Positions 1 to 8,271 of a stretch of DNA of 64,000 bases are shown here, in pieces. The position numbers and the translations under genes are program-made. Source of the DNA: DATBGZ01 sp036557785 (GTDB taxonomy: Bacteria; Actinomycetota; Actinomycetes; Mycobacteriales; Micromonosporaceae). The notes beneath the pieces are model-generated. The model saw only the letters and a list, made by a program, of their open reading frames with translations, was not told the DNA's origin and did no database searches. Location: contig DATBGZ010000055.1 of NCBI GenBank assembly GCA_036557785.1, positions 29,132-93,131 of the forward strand. Reading direction: 5' to 3'. Every line of letters begins with the position of its first letter. The first letter of the stretch is position 1.

Positions 1-767
1 GCGGTCGCGAGCACATGCGCCGCAACCGGCTCGGAACGCTCGCGGCAGAGGCCGAGCAGCACGCCCCGGGCCTGCCGGTCGGTGCCCAGGTAGCGCTGCG
101 CCGACCGGCGGATGACCGCGGAGGGCCGCCCGGCGTGTAGCCAGGCACAGTCGACCCGCAGCGGGCAGGCGCCGCACGCCGGCTGCCGGGCCGTACAGAC
201 GAGCGCACCCAGCTCCATGAACGCCGCGCTGGCCCGGGCAGCTCGGGCGGCGCCGCTCGGCAGCAGCGCGGCGACGGCGGCCAGGTCAGCCGCGGTGGTG
301 GCCGGGCCCGCGTCGGCCCGGCCGCGATGTGCCCGGGCGAGCAGGCGCCGCACGTTCGTGTCCACCACCGGCTCGCGGGCCCCGTACGCGAAGGCCGCGA
401 CCGCGCGTGCGGTGTAGGCCCCTACGCCGGGCAGGCTGAGTAGTTCGGGTACCTCTCGGGGCACCACACCGCCGTACCGGGCGCTGATCTGGACCGCGCA
501 CTCGTGCAGCCGCAGCGCTCGGCGTGGATAGCCCAACCGCCCCCAGGCCCGGATCGCCTCGCCCGCGGGCTCCACCGCGAGGTGCGCCGGTGTTGGCCAG
601 CGTGCGAGCCATTCTTCGTAGACCGGTTGTACGCGTGCCACCGGCGTCTGCTGGAGCATGACCTCGCTGACGAGCACGCCCCACGCGCTGGTGCCCCGAC
701 GGCGCCACGGCAGGTCCCGGGCCGCGCTGTCATACCACCGCAACGCGCGCTCGGCCATGCGTGCCAT
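1..767 (-). CDS. mutY: A/G-specific adenine glycosylase MutY (partial)
   Basis: This base-excision repair glycosylase removes adenine mispaired with 8-oxoguanine. About 255 residues are visible and the 3' end runs off the window. Reading from ATG at 767, the sequence shows the catalytic Glu in SEVMLQQT (about residue 35), the helix-hairpin-helix LPGVGAYTA, the catalytic Asp in VDTNV, and a [4Fe-4S] cluster motif C-X6-C-X2-C-X5-C. The C-terminal MutT-like 8-oxoG recognition domain would lie outside the window. The start gives the family-typical N-terminus MARMAERALRWYDSAARDLP. In mycobacteria mutY lies near radA, as here. Identification is secure. Confidence 0.95.
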   Translation of the reverse strand, partial: MARMAERALRWYDSAARDLPWRRRGTSAWGVLVSEVMLQQTPVARVQPVYEEWLARWPTPAHLAVEPAGEAIRAWGRLGYPRRALRLHECAVQISARYGGVVPREVPELLSLPGVGAYTARAVAAFAYGAREPVVDTNVRRLLARAHRGRADAGPATTAADLAAVAALLPSGAARAARASAAFMELGALVCTARQPACGACPLRVDCAWLHAGRPSAVIRRSAQRYLGTDRQARGVLLGLCRERSEPVAAHVLAT

Positions 768-913
768 GGGGCAATCCTGCCAGCCCCCGCGACGCCGCAC
801 CGTGAGGCCAGAAGGACCATCAGGCATCCACATGTGTTGTGTGCTGTCGGGAGGGTGTCTGACCGGCGCGGCATGCACGGTGCCGCGAGCGGTTGCCGAT
901 ACGGTGTTCAACC

Positions 914-1603
914 ATGCGGCTGACCGTCGGTCCGCTGCCGCCCGCTGTCTACTGGCGGCGGCGGATGTTGGTGCTGGGCGGCCTGTTGCTGGTCGTCCTC
1001 GTGATCGTGTACGCGTGCACCGGAGGGCCGCCCGCCGGTGGCTCCGCCGCACCGTCGCCCGGCTCCTCGGCGAGCGCGACGCCCGCGGACTCGGCCTCCG
1101 CCAGCCCGGCGCCGACCGCGTTCACGCTGCCGGTGAACACCCCGACCACCGCCGCCACCGCCGGATGCACCGACGACGAGATCGGCCTCACCGCGGCCGC
1201 CACGCCCGCCACCGTCCATGTGAGCAATGGGCAGGTCGGGCCGGTCGCGGAGTTCACGCTCAAGATCAGGAACATTTCCACCCGTACCTGCGTGCGCGAC
1301 ATCGGCAGCGTTCCGCAGGAGCTGCAGTTGCGCACCCAGGACGGCACCGTCATCTGGTCATCCGACGACTGTCATCCGGCGGGGTACGACGACTACAGCA
1401 AGAACCAGACGCTGACCCCGGGCTGGGAGAGGTCGTACACAGTCAGCTGGAACGGCTACCGGACGCGTAGCGATGTCGGTAGCCCCACGTGCGAGCCGTC
1501 TGCTACCTCGGTGCCATCCGCCGGCGGGTATGAGCTGGTCGCGCGCCTCGGCACGAAGCTCAGCGCCACGGCGCCGGTCGCGATCAGCATCAGCATCGGC
1601 TAG
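914..1603 (+). CDS. Membrane-anchored hypothetical protein, extracytoplasmic beta domain
   Basis: The 229-residue product has one N-terminal membrane segment (about residues 18-34), then a Ser/Ala/Pro-rich linker to about residue 80, and a C-terminal beta-rich domain with several cysteines that could form disulfides outside the cell. The fold resembles DUF4232/BsuPI-type Ig-like domains, but I cannot assign a function. ATG at 914 is preferred over an in-frame TTG at 893. The gene is convergent with radA and the two stop codons overlap (1600-1603), so there is no room for a separate terminator. In mycobacteria disA sits in this neighbourhood; this protein is not DisA. Confidence 0.8.
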   Translation: MRLTVGPLPPAVYWRRRMLVLGGLLLVVLVIVYACTGGPPAGGSAAPSPGSSASATPADSASASPAPTAFTLPVNTPTTAATAGCTDDEIGLTAAATPATVHVSNGQVGPVAEFTLKIRNISTRTCVRDIGSVPQELQLRTQDGTVIWSSDDCHPAGYDDYSKNQTLTPGWERSYTVSWNGYRTRSDVGSPTCEPSATSVPSAGGYELVARLGTKLSATAPVAISISIG

Positions 1604-3114
1604 GAGGTCGAGTGCTGGACGGCAGCGTGCAGTCCAGCCCGCACGGTCGGGACCTCCAGGACGGTCATGCCCGCCGGCACCTCCGAGCTCGCGGCGGGCC
1701 CACAGCCTGGTGGCACCAGGGCGTACCGGAAGCCGAGCCGAGCCGCCTCGGCCAGTCGTCGCGGCACTGCTCCCACGCGCCGGATCTCGCCCGTGAGCCC
1801 CACCTCGCCGATCGCGACGAGGTCGGCGGCGAGCGCGAGGTCGTTGCCGGTCGATGCGATGGATAGCGCGAGTGCCAGGTCGGCGGCCGGCTCGACGACG
1901 CGGATGCCCCCCACCGTGGCGGCGAAGACCTCCCGGTCATGCAGGGTCAGGCCGCAGCGGCTCTGGAGCACCGCGAGCACCATGGACAGCCGCGCGGAAT
2001 CCAGACCACTGACCGTACGGCGCGGTGAGCCGGCGACCGGGGCGCCGACCAGCGCCTGTACCTCCGTGACCAGCGCGCGCCGGCCCTCCATCGCCACGGC
2101 GGCACAGGTGCCCGGCACCCGCTCCGCCTCGCCGCCAGCCTGTCCTGAACCAACCCCGCCGCGCGTGAGGAAGAGCCCGGACGGGTCGGGCAGGCTTGTC
2201 AGACCACCCTCGTGCATCTCGAAGCAGCCCACCTCGTCCGCGGCGCCGAACCGGTTCTTCAGCCCGCGGACCAGGCGCAGCGAGGAGAACTTGTCGCCCT
2301 CGAACTGGAGCACCACGTCGACCAGGTGCTCGAGCACCCGCGGGCCAGCGACCTGACCGTCCTTTGTGACGTGTCCTACCAGGACGGTCGCGATGCCGCG
2401 CTCTTTCGCCACGGCCACGATGGCGGCGGCCACCGCACGCACCTGGGTGACGCCGCCCGGCACCCCATCGGCTCCCGGCGCGGAGAAGGTCTGCACCGAG
2501 TCGAGGACGAGCAGCCCCGGCCGTACGTCGTCGAGGTGCCCGAGCACGGCCGACAGGTCGGTCTCGGCGGCGAGATAGAGCCGCTCGTGCAGGGCACCGA
2601 TGCGCTGCGCCCGCAGCCGCACCTGGGCGGCGGACTCCTCGCCGCTGATCACCAGGGCCGGCCCGGCCTGCGCGGCGGGTCCAGCCGCCCACTGCTGGGC
2701 CACGTCGAGCAGCAGGGTCGACTTGCCGACGCCCGGTTCACCGGCGAGCAGTACGACCCCGCCCGGCACGAGCCCGCCGCCGAGCACGCGGTCGAGCTCA
2801 CCGACGCCGGTTGGGCGCGCCCTTGCCGCGTCGAGGTTGACCGTCGCGATCGGACGGGCAGGCTCCGTCGGTCGACGCGCGGCGACGGTACGCAACGCGA
2901 CCGGGGTCGCGGCGGCCTCCACGATGGAACCCCACGCGTCGCAGCCCGGGCAGCGCCCGACCCACTTGGGTGTGGTGTGTCCGCATACCTCGCATTCGTA
3001 GCCCGTACGGCTGGTGGTGCGGGCTACTGGCGCCGTCCGGGTCGCGGCGCGTGTGGCCGGGACGGACGAGGCCGCGGGTCCGGAGCCGGCGCGGCTCCCA
3101 CGTGGTGCGCTCAC
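1600..3114 (-). CDS. radA: DNA repair protein RadA
   Basis: RadA is a RecA-like ATPase that promotes branch migration of recombination intermediates. The 504-residue product has the C4 zinc finger (Cys41, 44, 55, 58, from CEVCGH to CPGC), Walker A GEPGVGKST (about 125-133), the RadA-specific LKNRFG motif, and a Lon-protease-like C-terminal domain. Length is slightly above the usual 450-480 because of an Ala/Thr/Arg-rich N-terminal extension. The GTG start at 3114 has no Shine-Dalgarno sequence, but TAGCGT lies 7 nt upstream, which suggests a leaderless mRNA starting at this codon. It lies between lpqE and mutY, as in mycobacteria, but without disA. Confidence 0.96.
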   Translation of the reverse strand: MSAPRGSRAGSGPAASSVPATRAATRTAPVARTTSRTGYECEVCGHTTPKWVGRCPGCDAWGSIVEAAATPVALRTVAARRPTEPARPIATVNLDAARARPTGVGELDRVLGGGLVPGGVVLLAGEPGVGKSTLLLDVAQQWAAGPAAQAGPALVISGEESAAQVRLRAQRIGALHERLYLAAETDLSAVLGHLDDVRPGLLVLDSVQTFSAPGADGVPGGVTQVRAVAAAIVAVAKERGIATVLVGHVTKDGQVAGPRVLEHLVDVVLQFEGDKFSSLRLVRGLKNRFGAADEVGCFEMHEGGLTSLPDPSGLFLTRGGVGSGQAGGEAERVPGTCAAVAMEGRRALVTEVQALVGAPVAGSPRRTVSGLDSARLSMVLAVLQSRCGLTLHDREVFAATVGGIRVVEPAADLALALSIASTGNDLALAADLVAIGEVGLTGEIRRVGAVPRRLAEAARLGFRYALVPPGCGPAASSEVPAGMTVLEVPTVRAGLHAAVQHSTS

Positions 3115-3121
3115 TGACGGG

Positions 3122-3127
3122 ACGCTA
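3122..3127 (-). promoter_or_regulatory. Candidate -10 element of radA (leaderless)
   Basis: TAGCGT on the minus strand is separated by 7 nt from the GTG start of radA. The TANNNT form and spacing match actinobacterial leaderless promoters. No clear -35 is visible. Confidence 0.45.
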
Positions 3128-3173
3128 CCCGCGGTGGGTGCGGCCTCCGACCAGGCGCGCGGGCGGCCGGCCG

Positions 3174-3941
3174 CTACGGTCCGGGTTGGAGCGGCTCCGT
3201 GCCGACGACGGGGGTGCCGCGCGGAACCGGGGAGCCGGGCGGCCCCAGCGGCACCGGCAGGGTGGTGGTCGAGCCGTCGTCGAACGTGAACGTGACATTG
3301 GTCGACGCGCCCGGAACCAGCGCCTGCTTGAGACCGTTCAGCTGAAGGAATCCGCTGCTCGCCTCACCGGGCACGAGCAGGACAAAGGACTGCGGCGGAA
3401 TTGTGATCGACACCGGCCCGGCCGCCGGGGGCGGCGTCGTGGGGCTCGGTGGTGGCTGCGGGGACGGGGTCGGCGACGTCTCCGGCGACGTGGTTGCGGT
3501 CGGACCGGTCTGCGTGGCCGGGGGCGGAGTCGCCGCTGGCGTGCCGGTCGGCACGGGCGGGAGTTGGCTCGGCGTGATGACCTGCGCTGCGCCGACGAGC
3601 GTCACCGAGGTCGCCAGCTCAGCGCTGACCCTGACCAGAGTGACCGGCGTCGAGCCGTTGTTGAAGATTCGGACCACCAAGGGGGCATCGGCACCGGCTG
3701 GGTAGCCGGCCGGACCGTTGTAGACGATGGTGACGTCGCGGAGCCCGACCTGGCCCACGTCGGCGTTGACACCCGGCACCGGGGCGACCTGCGTCGATGT
3801 CTGAGTGATCATTCCGGTCCCGCAGCCCGCCAGCGCCAGGGCCGTGCCGACACCGGCCGCGAACGTCGCCGCAGCGAGCCGGCGGGTGTGTCTCCCGACG
3901 GGCGTGGCGTCCGCGCGGTGGCGACTGGTACGGCTGGTCAC
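3174..3941 (-). CDS. lpqE: LpqE-like exported lipoprotein
   Basis: This is a predicted lipoprotein: a basic N-terminus, a hydrophobic stretch and the lipobox LALAGC with acylated Cys40. After processing, the product (255 residues in total) is a beta-rich domain interrupted by a Pro/Thr/Ser-rich low-complexity insert (about residues 125-180). In M. tuberculosis lpqE lies between carD and radA on the radA side, and this gene holds the same place, which supports the name. The family has an Ig-like fold related to PCu(A)C proteins, but I see no Met/His copper site. The GTG start at 3941 has a good GGAGG 4 nt upstream. Function is unknown; the name rests mainly on synteny. Confidence 0.8.
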   Translation of the reverse strand: MTSRTSRHRADATPVGRHTRRLAAATFAAGVGTALALAGCGTGMITQTSTQVAPVPGVNADVGQVGLRDVTIVYNGPAGYPAGADAPLVVRIFNNGSTPVTLVRVSAELATSVTLVGAAQVITPSQLPPVPTGTPAATPPPATQTGPTATTSPETSPTPSPQPPPSPTTPPPAAGPVSITIPPQSFVLLVPGEASSGFLQLNGLKQALVPGASTNVTFTFDDGSTTTLPVPLGPPGSPVPRGTPVVGTEPLQPGP

Positions 3942-4074
3942 GTGGCCTCCTCGATCTACCCGGGACGGTGCTTCGTGGACGGGCTGGTCGCCCGGACGCC
4001 GGAACGGTGATCAGCGTAGTGGTGGCTATTCGGTGCGCGTGCCGGGACCCGCGACGTTGCCCAATTCGCGCGGA

Positions 4075-5010
4075 TCAGGTGAGTGCACCACCGGCGAGGC
4101 AGAACATGAGCACGTCGATGCCCGCGATCGCGAGCGCGCAGCGAAACGGCGTGCGCCCGCTGGCTCTGCTCGCGACCCCGCAGAGCAGCACCGCGGCCCC
4201 GAACCCGGCCCAGGCGAACCACCGGGCCGGCGCGGCGACGTGCGGCACGCCGGGGGCCACCGCGATGAGGGCTGAGGCAGCCAGCAGCAGAGCCAGCGCG
4301 ACCAGCCGTACCCGTCGCTGGCCGGCCGCGCCGTCGTTGCCGCGGGTCGCGGTCGCGGCGACGACGTGGGGCAGGCCGCGCAGCCCGGCCGCCCGGTCCG
4401 TGGCGAGGTCGGGCAGGACGTTGACGAAGTGCGCGCCCAGGCCGAGCAACGATGCCGCGGCCAAAGCCCAGGGCCGGGGCAGTGGGTGTCCGGGCAGGAT
4501 GCTCGTGGCCAGGCCCGGGATGGGCCCGAAGCCCACGACGTAGGCGAGTCCAGACAGGACAGTCGCCTTCAGGCCGGCGTTGTACGCCCAGCCCGCGCCC
4601 ACCACCGGGACGAGCCAGGCAGCGGTCACCGGGCCGATCGCGAGCCCGAGTCCGAACGAGATCAGCAGCGCGATCAGCGCGCAGGCGAGCACCGTCGTCG
4701 TGCGCAGTGCCCCGACCGCGAGCGGCTTGTCGGTTCGGCCGGCGGCACGGTCGCGCCGGGCGTCCAGATAGTCGTTGGACCAACCGATGGAGAACTGGCC
4801 GGCGAGGACCGCGAACGCGAATGCCACGACCACACCGATGTGCGGCGACGCGCTGCCGGCGGATGCGCGTGCAGCAACCGCGAGCAACACAGTGATCGTG
4901 GTGATAGCCAGGCACGGCCCCGGGTGCCCGGAGCGCACCAGCGCGATCGTCCGCGTGAGCAGGCCCGACGGAGCCGGCACGGGTCCGGATGCGGCGGTCG
5001 GTCCACTCAT
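4075..5010 (-). CDS. UbiA-family prenyltransferase
   Basis: An integral membrane prenyltransferase of 311 residues with about eight to nine hydrophobic helices. Both Asp-rich magnesium/diphosphate motifs are present: NDYLDARRD (79-87) and DLATD (201-205). It would transfer a polyprenyl group to an aromatic acceptor or a related substrate. It is divergent from an UbiG-like methyltransferase and a type III polyketide synthase, which suggests the acceptor is an aromatic polyketide. The MenA/UbiA/UbiX-linked respiratory quinone genes are not nearby. The actual prenyl donor and acceptor cannot be read from sequence. Expected location is the cytoplasmic membrane. Confidence 0.88.
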   Translation of the reverse strand: MSGPTAASGPVPAPSGLLTRTIALVRSGHPGPCLAITTITVLLAVAARASAGSASPHIGVVVAFAFAVLAGQFSIGWSNDYLDARRDRAAGRTDKPLAVGALRTTTVLACALIALLISFGLGLAIGPVTAAWLVPVVGAGWAYNAGLKATVLSGLAYVVGFGPIPGLATSILPGHPLPRPWALAAASLLGLGAHFVNVLPDLATDRAAGLRGLPHVVAATATRGNDGAAGQRRVRLVALALLLAASALIAVAPGVPHVAAPARWFAWAGFGAAVLLCGVASRASGRTPFRCALAIAGIDVLMFCLAGGALT

Positions 5011-5031
5011 CCGGCCTCACCTACGCTCGCT

Positions 5032-5060
5032 TCCGCGCTGCCGCTTCGCTGTTCGCCTCG
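5032..5060. repeat. GCTCGC-rich intergenic repeat
   Basis: A short run of CGCTCGC/GCTTCGCTG-type words lies between the divergent UbiA and methyltransferase starts. Related words recur at 42919-42981 and 57938-57972, so it appears to belong to a dispersed intergenic repeat family. Confidence 0.4.
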
Positions 5061-5095
5061 GTCGTCGTCGTCCCCATCGTGTCAGACTCGTCCTC

Positions 5096-5830
5096 ATGGC
5101 GCCCAAGTCGCCGCGCGCGGCGACGCCGGCGCTCCCGCGTAATGATCTCCGGCAGTACGAGCTGCTCGCCGACGAGTGGTGGCGACCCGCCGGGGCCTTC
5201 ACGATGCTGCACTGGCTTGCCGCGGCCCGGGCGTCGCTCGTCCCGCCCGCGTCCCGCCCCGGCGCCGTGCTCGCCGATCTCGGTTGCGGTGCGGGCCTGC
5301 TCGCGCCGCACGTCGCCGGGCTCGGCTACCGGCACGTGGGGTTGGACCTGGTCCCCCGTTCGCTGCGGCAGGCCCGCGACCACGCGGTCCAGCCGGTGCG
5401 GGCCGATGTTCATCGTCTTCCACTAAGAGATGCGTCGGTGGATGTGGTCAGTGCTGGCGAGATTCTCGAGCACGTGCCCGATCCGTCCACTGTGGTCAGT
5501 GAAGCCTGCCGCGTGCTGCGCCCGGGTGGCCTGCTCGTCCTCGACACCATCAACGCCACGCGATGGGGACGTTTCCTCGCGGTGACCGTGGCCGAGCGGG
5601 TGCCCGGCCTGGCTCCGAAGGGCATCCACGACCCGCGGCTGTTCGTGTCGCCCGGCACGCTGCTGAACGTCTGCGCGTCCCACGGCGTGCGTCTGACCGT
5701 ACGGGGGATCCGTCCGGCGACGCTCGGCCTCACGCGATGGCTGCTCACCCGCCGCGGGACCGTGCCGATCGTGCCCACCGCGTCGACCAGAGCCCTCAAC
5801 CAGGCGTGGGGCACCAAGGAGGTGCCATGA
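5096..5830 (+). CDS. UbiG-like class I SAM methyltransferase
   Basis: The 244-residue protein has a Rossmann methyltransferase core: motif I ADLGCGAGLL (about 60-69), the acidic strand GLDLV, and the post-motif EILEHVPDP (122-130). These closely resemble the UbiG O-methyltransferase of ubiquinone synthesis. The stop overlaps the start of the type III polyketide synthase (ATGA, 5827-5830), so the two are translationally coupled and probably act on the same product. Most likely role: O- or C-methylation of a phenolic polyketide (inference). ATG at 5096 is chosen because upstream in-frame sequence is low-complexity and lies within the divergent UbiA leader. Confidence 0.88.
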   Translation: MAPKSPRAATPALPRNDLRQYELLADEWWRPAGAFTMLHWLAAARASLVPPASRPGAVLADLGCGAGLLAPHVAGLGYRHVGLDLVPRSLRQARDHAVQPVRADVHRLPLRDASVDVVSAGEILEHVPDPSTVVSEACRVLRPGGLLVLDTINATRWGRFLAVTVAERVPGLAPKGIHDPRLFVSPGTLLNVCASHGVRLTVRGIRPATLGLTRWLLTRRGTVPIVPTASTRALNQAWGTKEVP

Positions 5831-6891
5831 CGGCAAGCATCGGCGGGGTCCGGCCGGCGACCGCCAATGTCGCCGGCATCGGCGTCGCGCACCCGCCGTC
5901 GATCTCGCAGGACGAGCTGTGGCAGGGCTACTTCTCCGCGCATTACGCCGGCGTGGCGAGGGGTCTGGCCAAGCGGATCTTCGAGAGCTCGGGCGTGCAC
6001 ACGCGCCATGGCGTGGTGAACCCGCTGATCGAGGACCCGTCGCGGTGGAGCACGGCCGATCGGATGCACCGGTACCAGCTCGAGGCGCTCCCGCTGGGCC
6101 ACCAGGCGCTCGGTACCGCCCTGCAGCGGGCCGGGGTGGCGCCGCACGACCTCGGGTTGCTCGTGGTCTGCTCGTGCACCGGCTACGCGACGCCCGGCCT
6201 GGACATCCTGCTCGCCCGTGACCTCGCGATGGCGGCCGACCTGCGCCGAGTCTTCGTCGGGCACATGGGCTGCTACGCCGCCCTGCCCGGCCTCGGCGTC
6301 GCCGCGGACTACGTGGCGTTGCACGCACGCCCCGCCGCGATGCTCTGCGTCGAGCTGCCGAGCTTGCACGTGCAGCCCTCCGAGGCCGATCCACAGCAGG
6401 TGGTGGCGCACGCGCTCTTCTCCGACGCGGCCGCCGCGATCGTGCTCGTCCCCGGCGGCGCCGGGCCCGGGGTGGTGCGGATCGTGGCCCGTACGGACCC
6501 GCAGACCGCCGACCACATGAGTTGGCGGGTGACCGATCTCGGCTTTCGGATGGGCCTGTCGCCGCGGGTACCGGACGCGCTGGCCCGGCACGTGATCCCC
6601 GTGGTCACCGAGCTGCTCGCCACCTCAGACCTGGCCGCCCACGACGTGGCGGCGTGGGCCGTGCACCCCGGTGGTCCGCGCATCCTGGACGTGGTTCGCA
6701 ACCGACTCGACCTGGCCGACACGGCGCTCGTCGAGTCCACGCGGGTCCTGGCCGAGCACGGCAACTGCTCCTCGTCGACGGTGCTGCTCATCCTCGACGA
6801 GCTCCTGCGCCGCTCCGGCGGGCTGGGCGGCTCGGCAGTGGCGATGGCGTTCGGGCCCGGCCTGACCCTCTACGCCGCCCTCCTGGTCTGA
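5827..6891 (+). CDS. Type III polyketide synthase (chalcone synthase family)
   Basis: A homodimeric iterative ketosynthase that extends an acyl-CoA starter with malonyl-CoA to form alkylresorcinols, pyrones or naphthalenes. The 354-residue length is typical. The full catalytic triad is visible: Cys149 (VGHMGCYAA), His280 (WAVHPGGPR) and Asn313 (HGNCSSSTV). The start overlaps the methyltransferase stop. No acyl carrier protein or second PKS is nearby, as expected for type III enzymes. Starter and product cannot be predicted from sequence alone. The trio with UbiA and the methyltransferase is a compact candidate biosynthetic cluster. Confidence 0.95.
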   Translation: MTASIGGVRPATANVAGIGVAHPPSISQDELWQGYFSAHYAGVARGLAKRIFESSGVHTRHGVVNPLIEDPSRWSTADRMHRYQLEALPLGHQALGTALQRAGVAPHDLGLLVVCSCTGYATPGLDILLARDLAMAADLRRVFVGHMGCYAALPGLGVAADYVALHARPAAMLCVELPSLHVQPSEADPQQVVAHALFSDAAAAIVLVPGGAGPGVVRIVARTDPQTADHMSWRVTDLGFRMGLSPRVPDALARHVIPVVTELLATSDLAAHDVAAWAVHPGGPRILDVVRNRLDLADTALVESTRVLAEHGNCSSSTVLLILDELLRRSGGLGGSAVAMAFGPGLTLYAALLV

Positions 6892-6896
6892 GCACC

Positions 6897-6917
6897 GCCC
6901 GGCAGCGGACGCCGGGC
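6897..6917. terminator. Stem-loop between convergent genes
   Basis: GCCCGG (6897-6902) pairs with CCGGGC (6912-6917) around a 9-nt loop, exactly between the 3' ends of the polyketide synthase and the gene on the other strand. There is no T-tract, as is common in actinobacteria. Confidence 0.45.
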
Positions 6918-7754
6918 TCAGCCGCCCGTGGTCAGATTCGCGAGGACGGCGGCGAGATCGGTGACGTCGTCGACGAGGACAGGTTCATGCGCCGCCCCAT
7001 CCGCGTCGACCGGCACCGCCAGCGCCAGCGGGGATGGCGGGGTGAAGCCCGGCGCTCCAGATCGGGCAGCCGTCGGTGCGCCCGTGCTCAGGGTCGCGAC
7101 CGGATTCGACGACAGCGACTTCTGCGTCGCCGCCGATGCCGCGGCTGCGGTCGGATAGCGGCCCGTGAGCGTTCGCGCGGGGTCAGCGAGGCAGCGCACG
7201 TTCTTGCGCGTGCCGACCGGGCAGGGCGCCGCGACGCTCACCGGTACCACGGTGACCGGCGCCGGCGCCGCGTCGGCGATGGCGTTGATCAGGCTGTTGC
7301 AGTCGCAGCCGTCGACCAGCAGCACCACGGCGGGCAGCAGGTTACCCAGTCGCACCCGTGAGCCTGCCGAGTCGGCGAGCGTGACATCAGGCAGCGGCAC
7401 GGAGGTCTGCGGTCCGGCCGCGTCGGGTCCGGCCGGTGCGGTCGCACTGCGTCGGTGGTCCCAGGTCACGACAAAGAGGCTGAGCAGCGTGGTGATCACC
7501 GCTACCGCCATGATCACGATGGGTACGCCGAGGGATGCGGCATCGTGTCGGCGGCCGGGACCGAGCCCGGCGATCACGCGCAGCCGCGTGCGCCAGGCCT
7601 CCCGCCGCAGCTCGCGCCGGATCTCGGTCGCCTCGGCGTCGAGCTCCGCGGCGTCGTCCGGGATCACGACGGAGCCCCAATCCGCCGGAAGGTCGGGCAG
7701 CGCGCCGTCCTCAGGCGGCACGCCGCCGCCGTTGTCGGGTTGGAGATCGCTCAT
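6918..7754 (-). CDS. Single-pass membrane protein with CxC motif
   Basis: The 278-residue product has a charged cytoplasmic N-terminal part (1-75), one membrane helix (about 76-97), and an extracytoplasmic domain containing VDGCDCNSL (Cys150 and Cys152) and two further cysteines. The domain has hydrophobic beta-strand/helix alternation (VVLLVDGCDC, VTVVPVSV) that resembles a degenerate thioredoxin-like fold, where a CxC could be redox-active. That is an inference; I do not recognise a named family. ATG at 7754 is preceded by GGGAGG. It is the divergent neighbour of carD. Confidence 0.75.
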   Translation of the reverse strand: MSDLQPDNGGGVPPEDGALPDLPADWGSVVIPDDAAELDAEATEIRRELRREAWRTRLRVIAGLGPGRRHDAASLGVPIVIMAVAVITTLLSLFVVTWDHRRSATAPAGPDAAGPQTSVPLPDVTLADSAGSRVRLGNLLPAVVLLVDGCDCNSLINAIADAAPAPVTVVPVSVAAPCPVGTRKNVRCLADPARTLTGRYPTAAAASAATQKSLSSNPVATLSTGAPTAARSGAPGFTPPSPLALAVPVDADGAAHEPVLVDDVTDLAAVLANLTTGG

Positions 7755-8271
7755 ACCGCGCCTCCCTGCTCCGCTCCGGCGCATCTGCCGCCGGTCGTTC
7801 CGAACGCGTCCGGACCTCACCCCATCGTCGACTACCGAGCGCACCCCGTGATGCCCAAGTCGCGTGTCCTCCACTGTCGCGCATCGCTGTGGGCGTACGC
7901 CATAGGTTGCGCGGACGCACCCGCGATGACCTGCGGCGCCGGCCACGATTCCAACGTCGAACGTCGATCTCGCTACCGGGTCGGGCACCCTGGATTGCGC
8001 CCGGTCACGGCATGACTGCGCGGCCGCGACGCGCCGTGAATCACTCATGTCATCTTTGCGGGCAAACCGCTCACACGCCACCTGACCTGCGCAGACGTGC
8101 GGTGGCCCGGGGGGACGGCACGGGCCCGGCGTGTTAGGCTAGCCACACGGTCGGACTTCTGGCCCCGGCTCGCAATCTTTGCGGAACGGACCTGTCTGGT
8201 TCGGCTCGCACGCTCGCGAACAGAGCCTGAAGGTTCCGCTCGCACGCATCGCGGAAGTGGGTTTCGAACCT
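7755..8271. other. Gene-free stretch upstream of carD
   Basis: About 517 bases without a convincing gene. Translations in all frames look like shadows. It must hold the promoters of the divergent membrane-protein gene and of carD. One TAGGCT-type -10 candidate occurs in TGTTAGGCTAGCC near 8133-8145, but I cannot pair it with a -35. No tRNA or known riboswitch was recognised. Confidence 0.4.
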
